Counted from the first letter of the stretch, positions 49,431 to 61,959 are shown. The stretch is DNA of 64,000 bases from Polytrichum commune (GCA_950295325.1 OX485807.1:20679666-20743665); one strand, 5' to 3'. A program made the numbers and translations. The notes: generated by a model not told the origin, from the letters alone.

Positions 49431-52400
49431 GTATAAAAATTAGAAAACGGATTTTCAATAGACTGACGCCACTCTTTGAACATGTAAATTTAAGCCTGAA
49501 GAAAACTTGGGGTGACTTAATGGATTTGCTCTCATGTTTTAGCCAACTCCTACCTCTACGCATAACTCCCAACACTTTATGCATAACTCTAATATATCTA
49601 GGTCTTGGAGTGGACTCGAGTTGACAAAATTTTGATGACAATGAATTTGGTCAACACGCTAGTGTCTTCCAAATGCAATGGTACCAATAGAGTATCTTAA
49701 GGAGGTTATTTCAAGGCAAAGGATAGGACAAGGGAATTTCAACCAATAAATCCATGATAGTGAAAGATTCACACATCACAGGAAAAAAGCCTACCTGTTA
49801 CAATATACTTTTGAAGGACATCACACTACACATGCCGATACGATTTTGAAGTGTACCTCGGTTTTTTTGTTCATATAGTAATCTATCTCTACACAGGTTA
49901 GTATACATATCATAAGGATATGTTTGATTGGAGTGACTAAAATTGAAAACACAAAATTTGCATTGAAAAAACAATACATCACTTCCATATTAGCCTCACT
50001 AAATATCCATATACTTATTGTGACCCTATAAATTCAATTTGAAAAATTTGTGACCTAAAATCTTAGTTGAATTTTAAAGTGGCCCAATTGGAGACTTAGT
50101 ACGACATTCTCCAAGTGTAAGGCACACTAGATTTACCGGTAACCCCCATGATAAAAATGTGAAGCTAGGGTTCTATAGTAAGAAACGTTCAACAATTTCC
50201 AAAATATGCTAAGTAGTTTATCAACTTTGTGTTAAAATGAGGGATTATGTGCTTTGGATGCAGCTTGCATAAGACAGAAGCACCCATTTTTACAAGTGAA
50301 CCTTATTTTGCTCCTGAAGTGAGTAACTACATATTTCTAAATGAATTATTTATGATATTACTCTTGAGATATAAAAACTTTGACTTTTATTAATGAAGTA
50401 TGATTTTTGTGATGTTGGAAATCTATGTTCTTGATTATATGATGTTCCAACTATAGACATGTGCAAGTCTCATTAGATTTCATTATGATACAATAAAAAA
50501 ATGAGTGATTGCGCTACGTATTAAGTAAATCTAGACTTGTGTATGAATCTTAGACATAATGAAATTGCATACGTTTTGTTTATCAACAAATCTTATGCTC
50601 GGGGGGGGGGGGGGGGGCAGTGTGTTAAAAAGTTAAGGATATAGGTGTGAACAACCACTATTTTATAGGGGGGTATTACTTTTAATTCTCTTTTTTTTTT
50701 CACATGCTATCATTATGTAAATTTCTACTTTGGGTTAATAGAAAAATGGCTTGCATTACTTATAATTCCAAATTACCTATTATTCCATACCCTATAGTAC
50801 TTTAAAGATGTCCAGTGTCATTTTTGATACCCTATATTACTCTTAAGTCCATTTATAATTTTTAGCCCCCATGTTTTTAAAATACCCTATCATTTGTTCG
50901 CACATATATTGCTACTCCAACCAATGACTACCCCCCCCCCCCCGAGATCTTATGTTGGAGTTGTAGAAACCAACCTACGATGCCGATTGCATCTCTTGCT
51001 GTAAGCATGTTTTTTGTTTGGATGCACGTTGTTATTCATGAAAAAAATAACCTATCTAGAGTAGTGTCGCCAACACATTTAGTCTCAAAGTAATATGCGT
51101 CTCATTGCCATCTCGCGAAACACTTGTTTAGAAATGTTCATGTATTGACACAACAAACAACACTCTCGTAAGGATAATCATTTTATAAACTTATTTGTTC
51201 TGTCTACGTTTATGTAAATTCTAGTTATTGGTGCTCTCAAGTAAATTTGATGCTCGTAGAAGCTCACTAAGACTTGAATGATGAGGCATGCTTTCTTGGT
51301 CATGGGTGTTGCACTTTGTAAGTAACAATCATATTCAATTAATAGTCGAGGCAACATATCAAACATGCTTCAAAGCCGGCCTTCAAGTGGAATGTACTCG
51401 GGGGCAATTATGGGATAAGGGTCTCAAGTGCTCAAAATGTCCATTGTAGGCAATTCTACTTTTATCATCAAAATTCATTAGTCGGCACTAGAAGATTGAG
51501 GTGAAGGGAAGTTACTCGCTATTGTACGATGAAATATGTATTTTTCTTTCATTTGGAAATCACACTTAGGATCCAACCCTAAAAAAAAACTCCAACACTG
51601 AGCAATCCAATTGGTCAAGTGGAAAATTTAAGACCCAATCAATTTAGACTAGGGTCCAAGTATGAGGAATTCACACTCATGTGGCATCACTTTTGTGCCA
51701 AATCTTGGTAGTCTCCACATGAGAAACTACCTCCTAGTTTGAGAAACCTGATTTCAAGCTTGGAACTTATCTTGAATGCAAAAGTAAGGTCCCTTAAGAG
51801 GTAATTTTGGACCCCAAGTTTCTTGGACCTATACCAGGCTCATAGCCTAATGTAAACCCACCTTTGTATAGTAGTGTTTTGATCACTTCTACCCCTCCGT
51901 ATTTGAAATATCTCCATACCATTGAAAGTATAAATAACAATTACACTCGTAGTGACCCTAGTTCATCAATAATTATATGAAAAATTAAAAAAAAACGAAA
52001 ACTTGCAAAATCTTGAAGTCGTGACATTGATTTTATGAAAAAATAAATCTTCATTTAGAGACAACAAACTATGATTATTCTAACATGGCGCATTTTGTAT
52101 TCACAACACCTTTCCTAAATCATTGATGAAAAGTTATTGAAAATTTTCAAATGAGCCTTATACGATGCTTTCGTCCAAATGAACATATATTTCGTCCCTC
52201 CGGTAATGAACTAGCCTCAATCCTGTGGTACTTCATGGACTGACCACGACCGAAAGCTCTTTAAAAGAGACAGAGAAACAAGATGCAAGACTTCAACCAC
52301 CAATTCCCACAACACTATAACCATATTAAAGTTGGGTAATTGACCTGCATCACTGGTAAATTGTCCAATGTCATTCAAAAATCTGCAAATCTACCACGAC

Positions 52401-52740
52401 GATAGCTTTTCGTATTTCTTCCCTTGGCGCTCGAAGATTGCCCAAGGACTCATATGCTTGTAGTGAAATATGAAAGAAACCCAAAGTGTCAAGTGTCACA
52501 AGTTTGGCATCTTCCAGTACAAGCATAAGCGTCCTAGACAAATGAGTTGCGTCACTCAAAACTTGTCATGTGTCACCAAAAAACTCTGCAAATCTATCAC
52601 ATCAATAAATTTACATTGTGCTTTCACTAATGTAGGGTAGTTGCCTAAGGCTCGTATGCTAGTAGTGTTTGGAAAGTTGGACCCAAGCCCTATATTAATG
52701 TAAAAGTAACCAAATCAAGATAGGAAAGTATATATATGAT
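49431..52740. other. Gene-free AT-rich stretch
   Basis: No gene or complete element identified. G- and C-homopolymer runs occur at about 50600-50617 and 50931-50943. Short open frames show no recognisable motifs. Confidence 0.55.
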
Positions 52741-52741
52741 A

Positions 52742-53172
52742 TCTAAGCAACAAATGGGGAGAACTGATTGCTAGTTACAAATGAACCAATTGAGTTACAG
52801 AAATAACCAGTTGAAGTTCAAGACTTCAAGAAAATTACCCATTGTTTTAGAGGAATATACCTCAAATTAGTAAAGACAAACCGAAAGATCACAACATTTA
52901 TGAGGTTGGACTTGGAAACACTTGGATTTTGGGCCAAGGATGCCCAAACTCCTCCCCCATACCTTGTACCTAGGTACCTAATAATCGGTTACATGTTATG
53001 ATCTTCCGGTTTCTCTTTAATTAGTTTGAGGTATATTCTATCATAGATTCCTCTAAAACGACGTGTAATTTTCATGAAGGAAGTCTTGAACTTCAACTGG
53101 CCGTTTTGTGAAACTCAACCAAGTTTATCTGTAACTTTCTAGTAATCCGGTGTCCCCCATTCCTTGCCACAA
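52742..53172. mobile_element. Foldback element with long inverted repeats
   Basis: The left half (CTAGTTACAAATGAACC, CAGTTGAAGTTCAAGACTTC, ATACCTCAAATTAG) is mirrored by the right half as its complement (TTTGAGGTATATTC, GAAGTCTTGAACTTCAACTGG, TCTGTAACTTTCTAG). The arms are well over 100 bp each with mismatches. Half copies lie at 48.2 and 62.0 kb. Confidence 0.82.
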
Positions 53173-53192
53173 CAAAGAACACACACAGTGGG

Positions 53193-53585
53193 ACAATGTT
53201 GAAGATTGAAGCCCTCATATGAGTTTCACTTTGAAGTCCTCATATGAGTTTCATTTTGAAGGGCTGGTTCGAATCCAGGACGTCAATTTAAGAATATAGA
53301 AATAAAAGAAAAGATTCATATTAAACTTGTGCATGAATTATATGGTACATGTTTCCAGTACGATGTGAAGAATTAAAAATCAACCATCTAACTCCACTTC
53401 TTGTAGTGACAATGTCTTTCACTTGTTAGTTTCTTGAGGTGGGTAGATTATATTGAAGACTTCAAGTGACGACGTCTTCATTTGCAATTTGGGGTTGCGT
53501 TTTGGAAGGGTTGTTTTGAGAGAGGTATATTTTAAAGAGCCAAATCACATTAGAAGGGCATCAAAGACTTCATTCTTGAAGACTG
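53193..53585. mobile_element. MITE of about 393 bp flanked by an 11-bp direct repeat
   Basis: CACACAGTGGG occurs at 53182-53192 and again at 53586-53596, directly flanking the element. The ends (ATGTTGAAGATTGAAG and the complement of CTTCATTCTTGAAGAC) are imperfect inverted repeats. The interior matches 55434-55825 in inverse orientation, including the block coding for CGTCGTCACTTGAAGTC. Confidence 0.82.
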
Positions 53586-55352
53586 CACACAGTGGGGGAC
53601 GTGGCAGCTGTGACGCACTTTGTCTCGGGCTGTCCCCATGCAAAATGTCGGTCATTGTTGGAGTAGGCCCCCTCGTCACAAGGCTCGAAAACAAAGGAGG
53701 TGCCTGCACCTCCAGGCTCCACCTGAACCCCCTTCCCCTTCTTACTATTCCTACTATTCCTATTCCCATTTCTTTATATATCCAAGCCCCCCCCCCCTTT
53801 TTCCTACTTATCCTTTCCCATGAATTATTGCTTCTCGTTCATTCCGTACAACACTATGGTGTATTATTATTGTTGCATGTTATTCGTATAGTAAGACAAG
53901 CCCCGCATCGGAAGGGGCCGGGGATTCGTGGCACTCATGTATTTTCATTAGTGTAAGTTCATTCATCTTTGCGGATGAGATGAACCACTTAGACACTATC
54001 TTACGTCTTCGGCTCCTTGTCTCAAGGGTTTCAAAAATACCAAGTTTTAGTAGTTCTAAATAATCCAAATCTAATCTAATACGTAAGGCAATAATATAAA
54101 GGGTGTTAGACATAAAAAAAATGCCTCATATAGAAGCAAGTGGGTGCATCATGTGTTGCCAATCTATCATTACTAGTCCGGTTAATTTAAAGAAATTAAT
54201 ATGGGCGGATGTTAAATACCCCCTCACAAACTGTTGGCCATCCCGCCTAATTTCAAAAAAAACATTGCTCTTGCATTCTTGAAGGCCGCTTGACTACAAA
54301 TCCCATATTGAATGCACTTCACTTTCAAGGTCTAAAATCCAATATATATATGTGCACTTCCAATTAGTAAATAAGCAATTGATTGGGATTTCATTCCGGA
54401 AGTGAAACCATCAAATCAAGCACTTAATTAACTTGGAGGTCAAAAACATTACAAAATCCTCATTGATATTGAGGTTATAATTTTGTGACTTACCATTTTC
54501 CATTATCTTTGTTATTCTAATAATAGATTAGTACAAGTGTTCATAAGATGAACAAGATGAAATAGTGAAGATAGAATATAGAACATATAACAAAAAATAT
54601 TATATAGAAATCAATCTTATTTTTTAGATAATATTATGTGAGGTATAAATAAATGGTATTTTATTTGGCATTAGACTTGTGGGACAACGTTATGGATGGG
54701 GTATACTCAGAAAATCATAAGTTTCTGACTATAGCCTATTTGAACTATTGTAATATTTTATCCTCATCACATATTGTATAATCTTTAAAATCACATGATG
54801 TATATTTATTATTTTAAAATAAAATAAAAATTATTATTGAATTGATTTTTGAGTTCACCAATCTACCATACGGTGATATATATTATTTTGACATATTCCA
54901 AATGTTTGAGCAATCAAACCCGTGCAAAATAAATGAATTATGAACCAAAAAAATGTCTATGACAACACGTCATAATTATATGTTGCACACGTTGATATCT
55001 TGCGATATTCATCAAAATAACCATGTGGAATTCAAATTCACATCATGGCCTTGGAAACAATTCATGGGAGGTTAGAAAATAGGCTTAGAGCATCCAAGGC
55101 CGCATCATTGCCCCTTGCCAACTAATTGATATTTACAAAATAGCTAGTAATTCACAATAGCTATAAATGAGAAAATAGGTCTTACATGCCAACTCGGAGG
55201 TGTTTCACTAAAGTAAGCTCCATCCGAGCTTCTTGATGGACTCATCCAATTTTTGTTACCGGATGACTTTACTTGAGTGCCATGAATCCTTGGCCATCGG
55301 AAGGTGTGTGATACATATACACGAGCCACCCCCAAGTCGCTCTAGCTTATAA
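53586..55352. other. Gene-free stretch
   Basis: No supportable gene. A short C-run (53790-53799) and a pyrimidine-rich patch precede AT-rich DNA with runs of ATTATT-type sequence (54540-54860). Confidence 0.5.
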
Positions 55353-56254
55353 GGGCCACTTCACACACGAGCCAAGAGCCGTGACCGTGAAATTGTGAGA
55401 GCCCAAACGAAAGTTTCCAAAGGCCATCCCAACGAGTGCTCAAGATTGAAGTCTTCGATGCTCTTCAAACATGAGTTGGCCCTTCAAAATATACCTCTCT
55501 TAAAACAACCCTTCGAAACGCAACCCCAAATTGAAAATGAAGACGTCGTCACTTGAAGTCAATATAATCTGCCCACCACAAGAACCAACGAGCGTAGGGC
55601 ATTATCATTACAAGAAGTGGAGTTAGATGGTTGATTCTTACCTCTTCACATTGTACTAGAAATATGTATCATATAATTCATGCACAAGTTTGATATGGGT
55701 TTTGTATTTCATTTTTATATTCTTAGATTGACTTCTTGGATTTGAACCATCCCTTCAACTGAAGGGCTGAAACTTGAGAGCCCTTCAAAATAAAACTCAT
55801 ATGAGGGCCTCAATCTTCAACACTGGTCCCAACACACCTCCAAACTCATGTAGTGTGGTCACGGATCCTCGAGTGTAGTGTGAAGTCATATGTGATCGGG
55901 CCCTCAACCAAATGCTATTTCGATGAATCTCTATTCATGCGGGTCCTCACACATGATGAAATAGAATAAACCAACGGTTGTGAGCGTTCGGAGTGCCATG
56001 GTCTCCCTGTTTTGTGTTAAGCCTACCTCCAAGAGGCAGTTTTTGAAAATAGTCCAAGTGACCATGAAACATGATCCATTCGATGCCATGTAGGAATGAA
56101 TCCAATAGACTTCACATCCATCTTGCATTCACATACTCCATTGGTCCCTCAAGCGTGGTGTGAAGTGAACTTGGACCGGCTCTGCCTTTCCCACCAATGA
56201 GAGTGCTTGAAGTGCAATGGTCACGGGCTCTCAGCCTCATGTGTGAAGTGGCCC
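55353..56254. mobile_element. Harbinger-type MITE, GGGCCACTTCACAC family, interrupted copy
   Basis: Ends match the 24.0-kb copy (GGGCCACTTCACACACGAG and its complement) in the same orientation. TTATAA flanks both sides. The 902-bp length is 400 bp more than the 24.0-kb copy because a second MITE sits inside it. Confidence 0.9.
55434..55825. mobile_element. MITE nested inside another MITE, 392 bp
   Basis: It begins GAGTGCTCAAGATTGAAG and ends with the near-complement CTTCAACACTG. ATCCCAAC precedes it and GTCCCAAC follows, a 7-of-8 direct repeat like a hAT-type target duplication. The uninterrupted 24.0-kb relative has a single ATCCCAAG at this point, which confirms insertion. Confidence 0.88.
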
Positions 56255-56335
56255 TTATAATATCCCATCTAATCAACTGCTTGTTATATTGTAAAGTCCA
56301 TGGGTTTATATGTAATCCGTTAGGTGTTCTCATTA

Positions 56336-56580
56336 GGGAGAGAGAGATTTTGTGTACAAATGTACCCCTCTCATTCGTCCAATGTAAAGAGTCTAGAAAT
56401 AGTATACAATCTAGATGCTATTATTTTTAGTCAATATGAAACCGGAATTAGCTTGAAAGACCCCAAATTAGTGTAATCCAAGTCATTTGAGATGAATTGG
56501 TGACAACCCTATAGGGAGTCAAGTTTTTAATGTTGGATGGATGAGAGGTACCCTTGTATGCGATAATTCCCTTTCTCCTT
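56336..56580. mobile_element. MITE with GGAGAGAGGG-type inverted ends, copy 2
   Basis: Left end GGGAGAGAGAG then TGTACCCCTCTCATTCGTCC; right end TGGATGGATGAGAGGTACCC then CCCTTTCTCC. Length, end structure and interior block (CCCTATAGGGAGTC) agree with 47791-48033, which lies in the opposite orientation or is palindromic at this block. Confidence 0.82.
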
Positions 56581-58560
56581 TAACGAGTGTGACCTTTAGA
56601 ATAGTGACACAATTTGTGTTGACTTGACCTATGCTTCCATGCTACTCAAAGAAAGTCGATTTTGTATGTGAAGGCACTTGAGTTTGGTGAGTGGGTATGT
56701 TACGTTGAACATGTTAGAGAGACCATGGTTTCAAAATTGACAATGGTAATTTTCTCTTATGTGTTTACTACAACTTAGAATATTTTCTACAATAATTGGG
56801 GTCCAATAACATGGTATACATGAATATTTTGGAAATTAGTGCTAGTCACACTAATGGCCTTTTAGTGTAGGTAGTTACTCTTTCCGCTCTTCCACTTGTC
56901 GAGGAAAATTAATATGAATTCGTGGTCTACGGTTGTGTTGTGCTTGTATGTAAGGTCTCGTCTAATTATTGCACAATGGTATGAGAGAGCATCCTTGACT
57001 AATATAAAAAATAACAAACATCATCATTTAGATTGAAGAATATTTGTATACCTTACTTAATATTTAAGCCCATCCTATGTTTGTATATGTGTGCAAGGTG
57101 GCCAAGTAGTGAAGTCATTGTCACATTCCTTCTTTTTTCACAAAATAATACATTTAAAAAATGCACATCAAATATTAGATTGTAAACTTTCAACTTTGTG
57201 CATTACAAAAGTTTATAACTTAAGCACAAGATTGTGATGGCCTATGAGCTTGAACCATCCGACCATAGGAGAGAGACCCAAAGATTCTCTCTCCTCCCTT
57301 GAGCTCCCTTTTATGCCAAAGGCATTACTTTTACTTTTGATTTCTCATATAGTAAAAATATTCTATTAATAGTTATATCTTTAGTTCTAATACAACTTTT
57401 CTATCTTTTAGCTCAACCGCAATCCACTAGTTGGATCTGTTTAATTCCAGCTTGATTGATTCATTCATGTTTTCTAGTTGGAACTGCCTAATTCCAACTA
57501 AATCCATTCATCCATTCTTCTCGTTGGAATTGTCTAATTCCAGCAAGATTCATTTATTCATTGAGAGTTGTCTAACAATTATCCAAGCAATGACATCCAT
57601 CCGTTGGGGGTTGTCTAACTATGATCCATATCCTCTAGGTGGAGTTGTCTAACTTCAACTTAAAGATCTTCCAGAGGGAGGTGGTTAACTCCTTCCAATG
57701 CAAAGATCTTCGATTAGGAGCTGTCTAAATCCTATGCATAAATCCTTCACGGGTTGCCTAGCCCTTGTGCACCATTCCTTCTTGGGTTGTTTGACCATCT
57801 CTTTCCCTGGAGTTGTTTGACTCCAAACACCATTTGCTCACACGCTAAGTACAACAAAGTATGGTTAGTCTTTCTTTCTTGCATAATCAAACCTCAAATC
57901 TTTTCATCCATGTATATCACAATCATTGCATGGACTTAGGATTCACGACAACCATGTAAAAAGTCCAGTAAAACCATCCCATACTAGGTTTATGGTTGTA
58001 TCATTCCAACTCAAGTTCTTTAGACTAATTCTAGGTCTTTGATGCTAATTCTAAGATCGAAAATGCTTTGAAGCGAAAATTTCCGAGCTATAAGAGGTCT
58101 CCCAACCATTTTCACCTTCAAATTACATGGCTAGTTCATAGACCTCACCGGTATCATATTCATTACTCCTCTTGACATACCCATACTCAAATGGTACATT
58201 GAAGAAGCATAATATATAATCTTAATCTAAAGTTTGTGGACCTTATGTGATCACTCGTCTTCATCGGACAACCGGATAGTATTGGAGTGGTGTATGACAT
58301 GCTTGTAGTAAAAAACCAACCCCCAATAAGACACGTGACATGGTGAGATTGGACTAAGTGCTTTGAAACATAGAAGCCATTACATGTTCAATAATTAAGA
58401 CATGAAATAGGAGGGTCTATGTGATCATCGAAAGAAAAAGAAAAAGAATCTTTCACTTTGACCTCTCGTAGGTGCGTATTAAGTGTAACGTGTAAGCGGT
58501 ATATATGTACCTTATACATATACCTCATGCAGGGTAGTCTTGCAAGATTGTGTGGCTAGT
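56581..58560. other. Gene-free stretch with repeated short blocks
   Basis: No gene. Between 57430 and 57830 a motif around GTTGTCTAACT / GGAATTGTCTAATTCCA recurs about ten times at irregular spacing, suggesting a degenerate short tandem repeat. No further function is apparent. Confidence 0.5.
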
Positions 58561-58570
58561 TCACATGGGT

Positions 58571-58945
58571 CCCAAATCCTAAGTCCCAAGTCACTTGAGG
58601 TCAATCCATGCAATCTCAACCATTGAGAGCTTGGAAGTTGGGACTTACCACTTCACACAAGGTCCCAAGTCCTCAATCCCAAGGTCAATCCATGCAATCT
58701 CAGCCATTGAGATTGCATGGAAGTTGGGACTTACCACTTCACACAAGGTCCCAAGTCCTAAGACCCAAGTCACTTGAGGTCAATCCATGCAACCTCGACC
58801 ATCGAGAGCATGGAAGTTGAGACTTACCACTTCACACAAGGTCGCAAGTCACTTGAGGTCAATTTACGCAATCTCCACCATCGAGAGCATGGAAGTTGGG
58901 ACTTGCCACTTCACACAGGGTCCCAAATCCTAAGTCCCAAGTACG
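58571..58945. repeat. Minisatellite, about four units of 80-95 bp
   Basis: Each unit contains GAGGTCAATCCATGCAATCTC, an imperfect dyad around CATTGAGAG, then GGAAGTTGGGACTTACCACT and TCACACAAGGTCCCAAGTC. Unit starts (AGGTCAATCC) fall at about 58598, 58682, 58777 and 58856. Open frames here merely follow the repeat. Confidence 0.9.
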
Positions 58946-59147
58946 ACATGGATGTCTACATGACAACCCTTTTTGAAGATGAGGCTTGGGACTTGTGTTG
59001 AGAGTTGAGTCGAGCACAGAGCTAGACCCAACTCTCAACACAAATCCCACTCGTATTTTTACATTAAACTAATCAAGATCTGACGTTCATGACAATCAAC
59101 CATATTCTAATGGTGTCTTGAGGCTCCAAAGTTGGGACTCTTGCTAA

Positions 59148-59658
59148 TGCCCCCTCCCCACTTGACATTAGCTAAGCCTAAAAGTGGGTTCTTAAAAATG
59201 AGCGTTCGCACCATCGACATTATCTAGTGCCGAGCCTAGTTGGCAAATGATGTGGCATGGCTTAAAAGTGGAGGTTTTAAGCTAAAACTACCGACCCTCC
59301 CATCGGTACCTAGACATGAGGCAAGAATGTAGGACCTCTAAAAGTGTTGCCTCCCGCTCTTGTGATTGGTTGCTTTTAGTCTTACCTATGAGGGCACGAG
59401 GAGCTCCATTAACAAAAACCGATGGTAAGTATTAAGGCATTTGGGGATGGGACAAAAACTACCCATCATTCATTGGTTGGTAGATAAAACAATGAACATG
59501 TGTGAAAGCTACTACACTAAAACCTACTTGGAAATCTCCGGAGCAAGTTCTTGTAGGTGCATTGGGATAGCCGGACGTGTCCGCTATAACCGAGGGAGCT
59601 TTACCCGGGTTTTAGGGAAGTCTTTGGTTATTTGCTAATGTCAAGTGGGGAGGGGGCA
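59148..59658. mobile_element. MITE with TGCCCCCTCCCCACTTGAC ends, 511 bp
   Basis: The terminal 25 bases (TGCCCCCTCCCCACTTGACA and onward) are perfect inverted repeats. TAA lies directly outside both ends (59145-59147 and 59659-59661), as for PIF/Harbinger-type insertion. No coding capacity. Confidence 0.92.
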
Positions 59659-59813
59659 TAACATAAGTGGGACTTGCGGCCCAATGTGATTCACCGGCCC
59701 TAGCTAAGCGGATGCGAGGAGTCCGAATCCGGTCCAAGTTCCAACACTCAAGATCACATGAGAAGTTGGACTCAAACATAATGAAAATATGCCACCCGAC
59801 GCAATGCCTAATG

Positions 59814-59851
59814 GGGCCCTATATATATATATATAGGCTATATATAGGGCC
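59814..59851. repeat. AT-rich hairpin with GGGCCC ends
   Basis: GGCCCTATATATA pairs with TATATATAGGGCC across a short loop, making a small foldback in otherwise ordinary DNA. Confidence 0.8.
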
Positions 59852-60369
59852 ACATTACCTGGCGTCTAGGGTAGCAGAGTAGCTGTGAGATTGATGAGAG
59901 TTTGGGGCTGTTGAACAAGCTTTCGAGGCCTCATCAAATTTCACTGTTGCCTTTCTTACGACATTCTTTGACTTTGAGGGGCTTTCGACACACATCTACT
60001 TATTGGCCCTTTTGGGCTAGCCTGATGTCATCGAGTTTGGCCTATGCTTGTGTTCACTTTAGAGCCAAATCTCATGAAGATGCCTCAAATATTGCGAGCC
60101 TGGAGCCCCCGGATTTCATGCGCCAGTGCCAAAGTCTAGCCAACGAAAGGGTGCCTTGCACTAGCTACCCTAGCTAGGGGAGGGGGCTCTCGAGGCTCCA
60201 TTCCGACGAAAAAAAACGATTTTACATTCCCCTCAATCAAAATGTGCCACGTGTCATGCTCACATTGGTCGCGGCCTGCTTGTATCCCACGTGGAAACTA
60301 CATTTCGGTACATGTGAAGATGGAGCAGGGAGTCCTCGATGGTGTATATGTATGTATAAGTATAAGGTA

Positions 60370-60655
60370 TGCGGGTGTTGTTCAGTTGCTTCTCTTCTTG
60401 GTTGGACTCTTGTGTGTTGATTGGTGTGTGGTTGGGTGAGGAACGACGAACAAACACCATAGAGACACGTGTTTGGAAGAGATTGGACCGTGTCTTTAGA
60501 TTTTTATTAGCTTCTCCACACTCGATAGTGAACACAGTTGGGAGGACTGATGTGTTCAGTGGAGGAATCAATAAACATGCATTTCTAATTATCTTGACTG
60601 AATTTGAGGTGACCCGGATTTCGATACGGTTTTTGTTGATGTTTCGTTGCTTTTG
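60370..60655 (-). repeat. Dispersed repeat, copy 3 of 4, inverted
   Basis: Reverse complement of the 21.4- and 30.7-kb repeats: GGTTGGGTGAGG, AAGAGATTGG, GTTGGGAGGAC and AACATGCATTT occur in the expected reverse order. Confidence 0.7.
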
Positions 60656-60764
60656 ACGAGACAAAAACAAACATTTGGAAGTCTATCAATCTAATAACAA
60701 TAGATATACTCTCAACACTTACAAGTGAGGGTTTTAGCACCATTTACCTTAAGGGTATGGGTGT

Positions 60765-61040
60765 GTTATTCAGAAAGCTTTCATAATAGAGGCACTTGTA
60801 TTTGATTGGTGTGTGGTTCGGTGAGGGTCAAAGAAACAAACACCATAAGAACACATGTTCGAAAGAGATTGAGCTACATCTTCAAATTCTATCAATTACT
60901 CCACACTCAAAAAGTGAAGACGCTTGGGAGGACCTGAGGCTCGAGTTAAGCAATCAACAAACATGTATTGAATTGAGGAATCGACAAACATGCACTTCTG
61001 ATAACCATAATTAAATCAAGGATGGTCTGATTCTCAATCC
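60765..61040 (-). repeat. Dispersed repeat, copy 4 of 4, inverted
   Basis: Same block order as 60370-60655 (GGTTCGGTGAGG, AAAGAGATTG, CTTGGGAGGAC, AACATGCACTT). Copies 3 and 4 thus stand head to tail about 400 bp apart. Confidence 0.7.
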
Positions 61041-61173
61041 GAGTTCCACAAGTGCTTCGTCCTAGAGTTGCTAATGCCACACAAACATCGTCATGGAGAT
61101 TTAATCTGTAGAATTTGGAGAAGGTGAAAAAATGAACCAAAAAAACACCCACATACCTCGGTGAGTCAACTTA

Positions 61174-61666
61174 GGGCCGCTTCACACTACGGCCATCAAA
61201 GTTGAGCGGCCGTGGGATCGAGTGGCCAAACTTTATTGAGAGTCCAAAGAAATGGGCTGAAAATAGCCAATAAAATATAGGAATTGGAGCCTTCGGCCAG
61301 GCAAAGTGTGAAGCCCTCCACAAGCCAAGTCCAAAATCCAAACCCAAAGGAGAAACCCACTTTATTCCCTGCCCAAAACAACCCCTCCAATCTAACGGCC
61401 AAGATCTTGTCAATGCTTGATTCCTTTTTTATGAATGAAAAAAAAACGACAACCTCTCAACCATAGTTTGGGTTATCATTCCTGTCCGACCCAAACTTCC
61501 TTCGAGAGTCTGTCGCCTTCTTCCAAAAGTAAGCATATTAAACGACAATGGCCTTTGAACTTTGGCTTTAGTGTGAAGGATCGAGAGGCTGAACTCTTGG
61601 TTACTTGCAATACGATTGGTGGAAATCAACGGCCTCTCGACGTTCGGCCATAGTGTGAAGCGCCTC
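61174..61666. mobile_element. Harbinger-type MITE, GGGCCGCTTCACAC family, inverted copy
   Basis: The left end is GGGCCGCTTCACACTACGGCC and the right end is the complement with a small change (GAAGCGCCTC). TTA flanks both sides (61171-61173 and 61667-61669). The interior matches 43890-44476 in opposite orientation, including the segment beside AAATAAAGTGGG. Confidence 0.92.
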
Positions 61667-61959
61667 TTAGTGCAACAACCAACCATGTGCTAACGTTGAG
61701 GGAATCAAGCAACAGGCACTTCCGATTAACCCTAATATCCCCCCCCCCCCCCCCCCATTCCCAGTCCGATCTTTAGAAACGCTGCATCATCGTATCGTCG
61801 CGAATGCAACAAAAAACGCGTCACGGAAATGCTAATCCGAACGAAGAATGTGAAAACCACGTAACCTTGGTGAAGGTAAGTCCTATGTGCTTGGAATGGC
61901 TGGACCAGTGCCCGGGATGTTTGTGGGCATATATATAGAGTCGGTCAAAATCGATCCTA

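Noticed and set aside
53266-53276. GGTTCGAATCC, a match to the tRNA/SINE B box
   Set aside because: It lies inside a MITE, no A box stands at the right distance upstream, and no cloverleaf can be drawn. The related copy at 55.4 kb has a changed box. Treated as chance.
53453-53956. A 167-codon plus-strand frame
   Set aside because: Its first part is MITE sequence shared with 55.4 kb and the rest includes a C-run and pyrimidine patch. No domain seen.
58571-58945. Regularly repeated units resembling a CRISPR array
   Set aside because: The repeated part is longer than the non-repeated part, unit lengths vary, there are no unique spacers of constant size, and the context is plant nuclear DNA.
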